A stretch of DNA of 64,000 nucleotides from the NCBI GenBank assembly GCA_017871115.1, contig JAFCIZ010000007.1, forward strand, positions 682,001-746,000. The letters run 5' to 3'. Position 1 is the stretch's first letter, and every line of letters begins with the position of its first letter. The translations under genes and the position numbers were made by a program. The notes beneath the pieces are model-generated. The model was not told where the DNA came from. It saw nothing but the letters and a program-made list of their open reading frames with translations, and made no database searches. Of the stretch, positions 25,614 to 36,874 are shown in pieces. The stretch is from Cunninghamella blakesleeana (Eukaryota > Mucoromycota > Mucoromycetes > Mucorales > Cunninghamellaceae).

Positions 25614-26036
25614 TGTTAAAATGTCATTAATTTTTTTTTAGATTTTTAAAAAATGAATGAGTATCTTTTTATTTTTCATTTATAAAAAAAAAATAAAAAT
25701 TAAATATGGATACAATAAAAATAATAATATAAACTTTTTTTTTTCTAATATAAAAATGAAAAAAAAGGGGACTCAAATGTAATCAAAAGTTTGTGCGCGT
25801 ATAATACGTAATGAATTGTAGTAATAAATAAACATAAACGTAATAAAATAAAAATAAATGATAAAAAGAAAAATATGATAATGACGAGAAAAAAATAAAA
25901 TAAATATATATATAAATAAAATCAAATGGAAATAAAGGGAGCAAAAAGAAAAGAAAAATATATAATTATTATAAAAAACATAAAGAAATGGATGAGGAGG
26001 GTAAAGAAAGAATTAAAAAAAATCAAACATATCTAT
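25614..26036. other. Intergenic region upstream of COA8
   Basis: This lies between the COA8 start and the NOP58 stop. It is AT-rich and contains only low-complexity ORFs (one T-rich plus-strand frame running into NOP58 antisense). I see no additional gene. Confidence 0.5.
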
Positions 26037-27822
26037 CTATTCTTTCTTGGATTTTTTTTCTTTTTTCTCTTTTTTATCCTTCTTATCCTTTTTATCCTTC
26101 TTTTCCTTCTTAGCCTTCTTTTCCTTCTTTGCATCAGCAGCGGCAGGTTCATCTTGATCCATATCGTCAGCTTTACGCTTCTTTGATTCTTCTTCTACAG
26201 GTTTCACATCAGCAGAATCTGACATGACAACATCATTTTGAGCATTATATTGAGCAGATTTATTAAATTGGAATTTCTGTTGTTTTTGATTTGATTTGTC
26301 ACGGTTAGCACGAGTATTAGCACGACCTTCCAAAGCCTTGATACGTACTTCAACTTTATTGCGACCATCAATACCAACATCAGCAGATTCGGTTTCACCA
26401 AGAGCATCAACACGAAGAGCAATGGCGGATTTAGTAGCCAACATACGAGCTACCTTAGCTTTATGTTTAGGACCAGCTTGTCCAACCAAGGAAGCATGAT
26501 AGATTAAACCATATTTAGGAGTATTATGTTTGGTTTTCAAAGCACGGAAAAGAGCCTTTTCAGCACCCAAGATTTGAATAGTAGAAGCAGGTTGCTTAGC
26601 TAAGTTCATTAAAGAACCAGCATGAGCAATTAAACGAGCACCTACCAATTCACCAACCAAGATGGTTAAATTAGGAGCAATGGCATTCATACGATTTTTT
26701 AAATATTCATATAATTGGGCACGATATTCAGTGATATTAATGACTTGATCACAAAGAGCATGAATATTTTCAATATCTTCTTCAGAAATTTCAGTTCCCA
26801 TGGAAATTTCAGCAGCTTCCTTAATTTCATCTTCTAATTCTTCGGGTAAAATGGCGGAGAGATCAGTGCTTGAAGCATTGGTACGGAATCCCATAGCTTT
26901 AACTACTTTAGCATAAGCAAGGTTATCTACAAGAATTTTACCCATTTCAGGGAAATGCCAACCATACCATTCTTTAACACGCATAGCATAAGTATTTAAT
27001 TCTTTATCAAGATCATCTAAAAGTGCGATGGCTTGAACAATCATGGTATCTACTTTATCAGGACTGAATTTAAGCTTATAACGAGACAAGGAATGTGAAA
27101 GACCAAGTGACATGGCAGTTAAATCTTGATGAGAAAGCCCAGATACTAATGATTCAAATTGCTCACGAATACCACGATAAAGATCCATTACTGTAGAATC
27201 AGATAAAACGCTAATACCTAATTTTTTATTGACAGCACTACCTATATAATTGATTTTTAATAATAAATGTATATATGTATATATATCAGTATAAAAATAT
27301 TTAATATTAATTTAAACCTTTCTTTTTCGTAAATAAATAAACATATAAATAAATCTATTATATACGTATGATACTTACCAAGTTTAGGATCACTAACAAT
27401 AAGCTTTTCATTTTTTAATTCTTTTTCAGAGAGTTCAGTTTCTAAAAACTTTTTCAAATTCTTTGGGACTTTGCCTTCAACAAGACCGGTGACAGCAGAT
27501 AAAGCATCAGTGGTATTTTCGAATTTACTAAAAGCCTTGAGTTTGACACTAAATAAATAATTATATAAACGTAAATAATAATAAAAAGAAACGGTGTATA
27601 ATATTTTAATACGATTGATATTGTATGAAAATAAATATTAACTTCTTTTTTTTTGTGTATGTGTATTTTAAATAATAGTAATAATAGTAATAATACATAC
27701 GCTTTATTGGCTTTTTCAGCAGATTCAAAATCTTTCCAAAGATCGTCTGACTTTTCTAATTTAGCATCGTTTACTAATTTGAATAAAGCATAACCAGCAG
27801 CAGTTTCATAAAGAACAAGCAT
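26037..27822 (-). CDS. NOP58: NOP58 box C/D snoRNP core protein
   Basis: Nop58 is the core box C/D snoRNP protein that scaffolds fibrillarin for 2'-O-methylation of rRNA in the nucleolus. Exons 27701-27822, 27379-27548 and 26037-27241 give 498 aa, the normal size. The N-terminal NOP5NT domain starts [19 protein letters not shown]. The coiled-coil region contains [16 protein letters not shown]. The Nop domain has [12 protein letters not shown] and [20 protein letters not shown], followed by [11 protein letters not shown] and [13 protein letters not shown]. The C-terminus is the expected Lys-rich KKEKKEKK tail. The tail and the absence of Nop56-specific features favour Nop58. The two introns (137 and 152 bp) show no recognisable snoRNA boxes. 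Confidence 0.96.
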
Positions 27823-28572
27823 TTTTATAATTTAAAAACTGGTTCTTCAAAAAGAAAAAAAAAATAAAAAGAGGTGAAAAGGAAAAAAAAAAAAGGTGGA
27901 CAAACAAAAAAAGGAAGAAAAAAGAAATCTTTTCCTGCTTTAAAAAAAAAATTCAATTCTCTGAATCTCAGCCACAATTTTTTAGGTGACTTAATATTTC
28001 TAGCTGTAATTAAAAATATATATCACGATTAATGCGAGCCATTTAGAGATTACATTACAAACGAATAAAATAAAATATAAAAATTATTTGGAAATAGAAT
28101 ATCACTATGTATGCTGCAACCTATACATTTGTTTAAAAAAAAAAGACCAAAAAACCAAAAGAAAAAAAAAAAGAAAATGAGCGATATTAATAAATAATAA
28201 TTATTTACTTAAAACTGATAACTTTTTTTTATTTCTTTTAATGCAATTTTTTTTAATATCAACATAATTTTATTCTTGTTTTCATCAATGATATCATTGC
28301 TTTTTTATGAATGATGATATTGATGTTTTTAATTAAATAGCTACACTTCATAATTAAAAAATATATAATAAAAAAAGCATATATAAATATATAAAATAGC
28401 AAGTATAAAATTATAAAAAAAATGGTTAAGATATATATATGTATATATAATGATTAAGGGTTATACGTATACTTTTGCAAATATACGTAGATTTAAAAAA
28501 ATTAAAAAAAAAATGCATGAACGTATATGGGCGAACATTTAAAAAATGAATTAATGAGTATATTAAAAAAAA
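27823..28572. other. Intergenic region upstream of NOP58
   Basis: This 750-bp region lies between the NOP58 start and the F-box gene stop. Poly-A/T tracts dominate and no ORF with coding character is visible. It presumably holds the NOP58 promoter and the F-box gene 3' UTR. Confidence 0.5.
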
Positions 28573-30601
28573 TTACTGTACGGTTGGAACATGTACAGCC
28601 ACAGCGTTATAGCAAGTATCAGGATGATTATAAAACGCAGAGACTAAAGCACCAAACGTTTTAGCAACTCCATTTGAAGTTTTCACACCACGAATAGACT
28701 TATTGTTTAAATAATTTTTAACAATAACTCTAGTAGTAGATGTACGACGTGCCTTACGACCGAAATAATCCTTATTCTTTTTCATATTGTCAGGTAATAT
28801 AGATGCACCAAATTTTACCACTTCACTTTTTAAATGCATATCAATTCTATTCCAAAGAGTGCTTGGAGGTCGTTGGTCATTATCTTTATCATCACGAGGG
28901 CTTTTGAAATTGTTATTTTTAGTACGCCTAGTAATCCATTCACTTAATGATTGCTTCTTTGCATTATCAGACATACTAATTTTCTTTCTTTCATAATCGC
29001 TTTCCCGTACCCAATATACACGTCTACCACCGCCTCCAGAATTAAAGTCATCTTCAGAATCATCATCACTATATAAATATATATGTAATAATAATTATAA
29101 TATATCTTAAGATTAGCCATTATACATAAGCCATAATAATAATGAAAAAAAAAGAACAAATATATATATAAGAATACTTACGAATCACTCTGAGCTTCAT
29201 ATTGTTGCCTAATATAAGTAGAATAATTTGTACATCGATGATACCAATCCATTTCTTTCATTATTACAGCAATTTTATCAACGTCCCCTTTCCCTTTATC
29301 AATAAATTCATTACAGAGCGTAGAATCATATCGTAACGTCAAATTTTTTTCAGCCAGTTTTTCTACCAAAAGGGCCTCACGTTCCTTAGCTTCACGTTCG
29401 TGTTCTTCAACTATGTTTGAATAAATCAAATAAGGGAAAGAAAGAAAAAAAATAAATGAATCAAACCAATATATTTTTTTTTATTAAATAAATATATTTG
29501 TATCATATATGCTTTACATCTAATTCTTGAAGTTTCCGCTCTTTTATTCTGTATCATTTTGATTTTTTCCCTCTCTGCTAAAAGTCCAACATATCCACCA
29601 TGTTTCTCCAAAGCAACCTCAATCAATTCATTGACCTGATATAACTTCATTGGAGCAAAGCTACGGCCATAAGGATTACGAGCATCAATGTGGGATATAT
29701 GAGTGAGATCGTCATCATTTAGTTTTAATAAAGCTTTAGCTCTACCCTTGGTAATCTTTAGATCTTCCGCACGATAATCCTCCGTCATTTCTTCTCCCAA
29801 TTCTTTTTTTGCTATTTCTTCGATATTTTCAGGGTGCTGATGATAATAATTTTTACGGCATTGTAAACAAAGTTGTAAATAATGATCATGTTCTTCATGG
29901 ACTTTAGTTTCTAATGGAGACTGCGATCCGTATTGGATAGTAGTGATTTTATAACATTTTTCACATATTTTTCTAAGTTGACGGATTACTAAAGACATAT
30001 CACTATATCTATTTTGATGTTTTTTATTATTAACGGTTAAAATGTGGTTCCATATAGGTTGGCATCGAACGATGTTAAGTAGCTTTTTACTTGCTAAAGC
30101 AGTATTATATAAATCTTTGATAGTTAAATTTGATAGGATAGATCTTAAGATTTCCGGTGGTAAAGAGGCAAATCTTTTCGCTTTACTATTAACCACAGGT
30201 CGGCGCTTTCTGCGTAGTGAAGACGAGGGTGTGGAAAAGGAAGTGGAGACGGTAGAAGTAATGCTAGAAGTGGTTCCTTTTTCTTTTGTTTTTGCTTTTC
30301 CTTTTTGTTTTTTGTTACTATTATTTTTTGATTGTTTAGCTGCGCGTTTTCTTTTAAGAGGTTTGGTGGGTACAGTAGATACTGTAGTTATATCATTGAT
30401 ACTAGCAGAGGAGGTTGCTGGTGTATTATTTCCTCCATTTCGATTTTTACCTTGAATATCAATTACTTTTGGTTTGACTTTGCTTCTGGTCGCATATTTA
30501 TGTGTAGGTGGTGATACATTCTCTTTTGTGATTTGCTTAGAAGTAGATTCTTTAACTTTTTTAGTACTTTTTTTATTTTTTAAAGTTGCTTTAGGTGCCA
30601 T
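28573..30601 (-). CDS. F-box protein with zinc finger and XPA-C-like module
   Basis: Exons 29518-30601, 29182-29410 and 28573-29068 give 602 aa. A basic, disordered N-terminus (1-140) includes KRKRAAKQ-type nuclear signals. The F-box lies at about 143-187 (FASLPPEILRSILSNLTIKD). A CxxC pair at 213-216 (CEKC) and another at 245-248 (CLQC) could bind zinc. Residues 281-337 (ITKGRAKALLKLNDDDLTHI, then NPYGRSFAPMKLY and ALEKHGG) resemble the C-terminal DNA-binding half of XPA/Rad14 (ITKTEAKxxYLLKDxDL, KNP, MKLY, LExxG), in the same order after the zinc finger. A helical Glu/Lys region and an acidic DDDSEDDF segment follow. It could be an SCF substrate receptor for damaged chromatin. The XPA similarity was judged by eye, so that role is inference. 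Confidence 0.75.
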
Positions 30602-32609
30602 TATTAAAAATCGTATGTTTATAATTGCTTTTTAAAGCAAAAAGAAAGAAAAGAAAGAAAAAGAAAAAAGGTAATTTTTTTTAGGTTTTTTAAAAAAAAA
30701 AAAAAAAAAAGCGGTATTTTAAAAATAGTTACTTAATTTAGTGCATAATGAATAAACTTTTTTCTTGAGGTAGAGAGATTGTGTATATCATGTTCACAAT
30801 TTATTAAATAAAAATAAAATAAAATCTACATATCTATTATTTAAAAAAAAATCTTCAAAATATATATATATATATATATATATATTGCCTTTTAATAATA
30901 TTAATAAAAATATAAATGAATTAAAAGAATGAACATAAAATAAATAGGTAAAATGGGAAAAGTTACAATTATATTTTATATGATAGCTTATAAGAAATAA
31001 ATTTACTTATATACAAATAACAGAAATAGAAAAAAGATCATAGACCTTCATATCAAATATAGATATTTTGTGGTATGCTCACCCTTACTTTTTCTAGTAT
31101 TCATATAACTTCTCGAGTAAAATCGCTCAAAAATTTTTTATTTTATTTTTACACATGTGATATTTAATTTTCATAGAATTATAATAAATATTTTCGATAC
31201 AAGTAAATGCTTAACTTAAATTAGTGAAGCAGAGTCATAGGCAAATTATTATACCTTTTTTTTTACTAATATGGTAAAAAATAGAAGAAAATTAAAAGAG
31301 GCTTGGGTTATGATGAAGAGGGTTATTAAGAATAAAATATACTAATTCACTCTTTCAATTTTACAAAAAAAAATAAAAAATAAAAATAAAAATAATGCAT
31401 CAAAGCTATAACCAGTATTTTTTTATTATTTTTTCTTTAAAAAATTATCAACATTATATTAGTAAAATTAAAAAAACAATACAATGCATTGATAATTATG
31501 ATATTTAAAAACAAACATACTCGATTATTTTTTTGTTTTGTTATAATTGATAATGTTATTTTACGAATAAGAGGGAATACAAATACTGAGAATATATTTC
31601 ATAATTTTAAACCATTCTACTAATTTTCGTATTCGAGATTTGTTTATTCTTTTAGTTATATTCACCATCTTAAATAAAATTTCATTGCAATTATTAGGCC
31701 AATTATTTTCTCTTATAGCACATTTTTATATTGCTCTGTATTCGTATCATGCTTTAATAACGAAAAATGAACGATAGAGTTGTGTATGGTACACATGGGT
31801 TTCTGCTGATAAATTTTGATTTGATAAATTGTTGAAAATTAAAAAAGAAAAGTATCATATCGTGAAACATTAGTATTAATAACAACATATCTTCTTGAAT
31901 TATAAGAGAGAATAAAATTAAATTCCCACGTCCTGCAAATTGATCTTAGTCATCATCAGCTAGAGAACTGTTATTATTACTATTAGTAATAACTATGTGA
32001 GGTGATGATTGATTTATTGTTGTTTATTGCATTGTGGTGGTGGTGGCAGTGATTTTGGAGAAATATTGTTTATTATTGTTGTTTTGTGTCACTTGTAATT
32101 GTCATTATTATTATCATCAACATGTAGATTGAACCCTGGAGCTTTAGTAGCATCCTAAAAATAAAATAAAATAGAGAAATGAGAAATATATTTACAACAA
32201 ACTATTCTATGTGATATATTTATATAGCTGTTATATCTACCTTTTGATTTAGATTTCATTTCCAAATTGTAAGCTACCTCATTTTTTTTATATGTTTAGA
32301 TAATAGAGAATTCTTACATATCTTATTAAATCATTTTATATAGACAGCCATCATAGATTAGAGCGATTGCAAATGCTATTTTATATTTCCAATAATCTAT
32401 AGAATTGTATGCTGACTATGCGAATATATAATTTTATTTATAAAAGCTAGTTTTTTTTTAGAAATAAATAAATTGATAAATAGGCGAAAAGGGTTATTAT
32501 AAATATATGTATAAATATTAAAAAAACTGGCTTTTAATTACATTAATAAAAAAATTAAAAAAAAAGATTATCTTTTTTTTTCTCTCTTTCCACCACCATC
32601 TTTAACAAA
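30602..32609. other. 2-kb gene-poor region with possible decayed coding segments
   Basis: The region upstream of the F-box gene and of FSH1 has no intact gene. Minus-strand stretches at about 31560-32410 show coding-like composition interrupted by stops and frame changes, with what look like intron acceptors (see the pseudogene entry). An (AT)n run lies at about 30860-30885. The remainder is AT-rich with nothing recognised. Confidence 0.45.
31740..32406 (-). pseudogene. Possible remnant of an intron-containing gene
   Basis: On the minus strand, segments read like exons: DYWKYKIAFAIALIYDGCLY after a TAG acceptor (about 32340-32400), then DATKAPGFNLHVDD after a T-rich TTTTAG (near 32155), ISPKSLPPPPQ, then in another frame SSPHIVITNSNNNSSLADDD, a stop, and DQFAGRGN. 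Asn runs and a proline run resemble disordered regions of neighbouring genes. In-frame stops and frame changes suggest decay. I recognise no family, and chance cannot be excluded. Confidence 0.25.
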
Positions 32610-32965
32610 ATGACAAAATTACGAATTTTATGCCTTCATGGTTTAGCCCAAAATAAAATCAATTTTGGTAGAAAAACTAAGGCCATTACTCAAAGAGTAA
32701 ATAGTTTTACAGAATTTGGTATGTCCTGTATATCATTATTATTATTTAAAAACAACTCATACTCCAACTTAATAATTTTTTTTAAATACTATTTTTTATA
32801 TTTATACTAAATAGTCCATGTTACAGCACCTCATTTTATTTTAACACCCGAGTATGCTACTATATCACAAAGAGAAGAAAGTAATAACATTATAAGAACT
32901 GATGGTAATGCACATTCAAAACATTCTAATAAAAAAATAGTAGTAAAAAAAGTGATAGAATATTT

Positions 32966-32999
<34 letters not shown>

Positions 33000-33787
33000 T
33001 CAATATTCGTATTCATTTTATTATTATTATTATATTTAGAGACAAAACCATACTGTTGGTGGTATCCTTTGCGATATAAAAAACTGTTATCAGATAAAAC
33101 TTCTCCAGGATTTGCTGAGTCGTTAGCCTATATTAAACAAATTCTCTTAGAACAAGTAAATTTAAATCGTTGATATATGTGCTTTTTTTTTTAATAATTC
33201 TTTACATATTTGATTTATGATTATGTAGTAACATGTACATATATATTATTATTTTTATCTATACAAATAAATAGGGACCATTTGATGGCATTTTAGGATT
33301 TTCTCAAGGAGGGTGTATGGCAGCCATTTTAACACAACTATTAGAAAATCGAACCATATTTCCACATTGGATTGAACCTGAATTCCAACATCCACCATTG
33401 AAATTTAGTATTTTTGTCAGTGCATTTATTCCACATCAGCAAGAAGCATTCAAACCCCTATTCATGCAACAAAAGAAAAATAAATCGCCTACTTTACATA
33501 TTATTGGCGAATTGGATACTGTTGTCTTACCAGAATCAAGTGTGAATTTATCATTTTGTTTTCAAGATCCTGTTCTTTTTAAACATCCTGGAGGGTAAAT
33601 TAAAAATAATATGTATATATACTTTTAAAAAGGAAAAAATATAATTATTAATACACATATTCTTTTTTTTTTTGCCAGGCACTTTGTTCCATCAAGTGAA
33701 TTGGCTCAAAAGAAATTAGAATCCTTTTTATACCCTTTTAAAAAAGTCAGCGATGAATCAATTTTAGCCGAGGAACATAAATTATAG
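32610..33787 (+). CDS. FSH1: FSH1-family serine hydrolase
   Basis: This is an alpha/beta hydrolase of the FSH (family of serine hydrolases; DUF341/OVCA2-like) group. Its physiological ester substrates are largely unknown. Exons 32610-32718, 32815-32904, 33040-33155, 33275-33594 and 33679-33787 give 247 aa, matching yeast Fsh1. The N-terminal LRILCLHGLAQN holds the oxyanion-side HG. The nucleophile is Ser115 in GPFDGILGFSQGG, the acid is Asp186 in HIIGELDTVV, and the base is His213 in HPGGHFVP. RWWYP-like CWWYPLRYK is also typical. Intron 2 contains a 27-T run just before the acceptor. The symbol follows the family name, and orthology among Fsh1-3 is not resolved. Confidence 0.9.
32974..33000. 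repeat. 27-base poly-T run in FSH1 intron 2
   Basis: An uninterrupted T homopolymer precedes the AG acceptor at 33038-33039. It is an extreme polypyrimidine tract and a likely site of sequencing or length uncertainty. Confidence 0.95.
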
Positions 33788-35006
33788 AGATGATTTTTTT
33801 TTATAGAAATGAATTGTAATTTTATTTAATATAAATTATGAACTATTGTACACATGTGTTGATTATTATTGTTTTACATAATAAAATTTCAAAACTATTT
33901 TTTTAAGGGGTAAAAATCCTTTATATTTCATATATTTTGAAAATATAAATATAAATATATAAATATATTTGAATATACTAGTATTATTATTATGACTATT
34001 ATGATTATTATGATTATTATTATTTATCAATCATTTATTTTATATTTATTATTATGGTCTTTGAACTTATTTATACATGTATAGTCTTTTTTTTTTTAAG
34101 CATATTTATAACTTGAACAGCTTAGTAGCGTATAAACTTCAACTACTAATCAAACGATTAATTAATTTCAATATACTATTATCTAATATAGATAGACTAA
34201 TATTACATGTTATGGTTGTTGAAGCTATAATTATTGAAGCGCTATTAACTTTATAAAGTCATTAAAAGTACTTGTAATTTTCTCTCTCGTTCTCATTTAT
34301 ATTAAAAAGGAAGGAAGCATGATGTCGAGAATAAAACATTTTTTAGTTTGAAAAAAAAAATTCAATTCGGAATTTCAAATTTTTAATAAAAAAGTATGAT
34401 TGGTTTAAAAAAATGATGACGACTGAAGTAGGAGGAAAAATAAAAATTCAAAAAAAAATTTTTTTTTCTTACCTCTTTCTTTTCCTTTTTTCTTTATTCC
34501 TTCTCCGAAGTCAATATTATATTTTTACCCTCCGTTCAGGTTTTTTTTTTTCCAACTACTCTTTTTTTTTTTTTACACTCCACGTCAAACTCCCTTTGTA
34601 TTCATTGTACAATAGTTTTGAAGTTAAATTCTGACTTTTGAATTGAATTACATCACTATTATTTTTCCTAAATCAAAGGTAATAAATAATAAAAAAAATA
34701 AAACAAAAGACAAATAATAACAAAAAAACAATACTTATCATCACTTTTTTAAATCTTTTTTAAAACCATTGTTTTTTTCTTCTTTTTTTTTCTGTTTTAT
34801 CTAGTTTTAAAACCTTATATACTTCTTGATATATATTTTGCTCTTTTGTTGGTAAGTTGGAAAAGATAAAGTAGTTATATATCTATATTATTTATTTGTT
34901 TATAAAAGTGAGAAAAAAAAATTTATAACCTTTTTATATTATTCAAATATTTATATTTATATTTATATTTATGTTTTTATATTTTTACCCCAAAATAGTT
35001 GATAGT
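33788..35006. promoter_or_regulatory. Long upstream region of the Zn2Cys6 gene
   Basis: This 1.2-kb stretch holds the FSH1 3' UTR and the putative long promoter/5' UTR of the zinc-cluster gene. T-rich pyrimidine tracts dominate 34440-34830. AAAATAG at 34995-35001 directly before the start could be a 5'-UTR intron acceptor. A T-rich frame at 34413-34634 is not considered coding. Confidence 0.45.
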
Positions 35007-36287
35007 ATGTTTGCTAATACACCTTACTTCCCTGGTTATAATCAATCTCAACCTCCTAATACGAGTGGTATGAACGCGTCTCAAACTCAAGTACCTGATC
35101 ATACTCAACTTAGTTTACCTACACCAACTTCTCTTCCTGCTAATTATAATCCTCAAATGCAAGAATTCGCAAAGCCAAAAAGAAAACAAGTCAAGAACGC
35201 CTGTGGTAAAGTTTAACGAAAAAATTATTTAATAGTAATAATAATAATAATAATAATGATATGTATATATACTGTTTATATTAATATTCATATTCATATA
35301 CATACATATATATTTATATATATATATACATGTATACATATATATAATATGTAGTTAACTGTCAAAAAGCTTGTAAAAAATGTGACGAACAAAGACCTTG
35401 TCCAAGATGTGTCAAATATGGTTTAACTGAAACTTGTGTAGACTCTGTTAGAAAAGAAAGAAAGAAAGGTATTAAGCGTGGCCCATATAAGAAGAGAAAG
35501 CAAGGTAATAATGATAAATATAGACCAATGGATATATAAATATAGAAAAAGAATCAGCTTATTCATTTATTTATTTGTTTATATATTGCTATCATTACTA
35601 TTATACATAGCTAATGGCGTATCTGCTGACGGATCACCTCAGCCAACAAGTAATATGTCAGTTTCTACTTTAGCAAATGGTATCTATGCCACTGCCAATC
35701 CTACAGCAACAACTACGGCTGATGGTCGCCCTAATACTCAAACTACTACAACAGCTAATATGGGTTATGCTAATTACCCTTCAGCAAATCAATTTGATTC
35801 ATTCCCCGGCTTTCAAGGCCAATCACTTCAATATTTACAACAATATGGTGCTATGAGTCTTATTTTACAGCAGGCTGGTAATAATGTTGCTGCTTCTGTT
35901 GCTAATGCTGTGAATAATAGTAGTGCAAATGGAGATAATAAAACACAAGAAGATGGTCATAATAATGGTAAACCTGTAGATGATGATGATGGTAATAAAT
36001 TAAGTATTTTATCTCAACTCTGTACTGCAGTCTTAGATACAGTTCCTAATCCAGCAGGAACAACCAACACTACAACAACTAATACTAATACTACCACTAC
36101 ATCCACTACAAATAATAATAATACCACTTCTTCAGAATTAAAAGAGACAAAACAAGAAAATTCAACTAATTCAACTCCATCACAAAATAATAATCATTCT
36201 CACGAACCAACTGAAACGGAAGAAAAGAAAGTAAAAGCGGATCCTGATGCTGGTACTTCAAATGGAGAAAAGGTTGATAATAAATAG
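35007..36287 (+). CDS. Zn2Cys6 zinc-cluster transcription factor
   Basis: This is a fungal binuclear zinc-cluster DNA-binding protein. Exons 35007-35205, 35355-35504 and 35611-36287 give 341 aa. The six ligand cysteines fit CX2CX6CX5CX2CX8C at residues 66, 69, 76, 82, 85 and 94, with one extra Cys at 73. The basic tail RKERKKGIKRGPYKKRKQ after the cluster is characteristic of a conserved fungal subgroup. It lacks the large middle-homology domain; the rest is Ala/Thr/Asn-rich and disordered, with an acidic C-terminus that could activate transcription. The first exon is a Pro/Gln-rich leader. A start 36 bp upstream (34971) is in frame but follows T-rich sequence and is less likely. Target genes are unknown. 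Confidence 0.87.
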
Positions 36288-36874
36288 GTCTGCTTTCTTT
36301 TTCTTTTATCTTTCCCCTCCTCTCTCAATCTTTTTTATCCTTATTTCTCATTTTTACATGCGTATTTTATTTTTATTTTTTTCATATCTGAATTTAGTTT
36401 ATCAAAAAAATAGTTTATTTTTATTATTATTACTTTTTTTTTATCCCATTAGATATATATATATATATTATTTCTCTCTCTTCTTTCTCCTTTTTTATAT
36501 TTATGTTTATTTTTATTATTTTATGTTTTATTTCAATTATTTCAATTATTATCTCGAAAGAAAAATCAGAAAAAATTAATTTGAAAAAAAAAGAAAAAGA
36601 TATATATATAAACCAAAAAAAAAGATCGATAGTAAATAATAATTTCCATTCATATTATAACAATCATTACATATATAAACATTCAATATATATACAAATA
36701 TATATAATTTATTATTGCTCAAAATGCTTTATATATATGTATATATATATTACCCATTTATTTTACAAAAATAAATATAATCTTGGTTATATTTTATATT
36801 ACATTATATTTATTTATTCGTTTGTTTGTTTGGTTTTTCCTTAAAAAAGAAAAAGAAATAGATAAATAGGCGGG
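36288..36874. other. Convergent intergenic region
   Basis: This lies between the stops of the Zn2Cys6 gene and the MFS gene. It is T-rich then A-rich, with low-complexity ORFs only. It likely holds both 3' UTRs. Confidence 0.6.

Noticed and set aside
27242..27700. Possible intronic snoRNA in NOP58
   Set aside because: Neither intron has convincing C and D boxes or the needed length.
30042..30514. Plus-strand ORFs of 137 and 60 codons
   Set aside because: They are antisense to the first exon of the F-box protein, whose frame has a clear domain structure. They are low-complexity reverse readings.
34413..34634. 73-codon ORF upstream of the Zn2Cys6 gene
   Set aside because: It is composed of poly-T-derived Phe/Leu/Ser and lies in a pyrimidine-rich promoter region.
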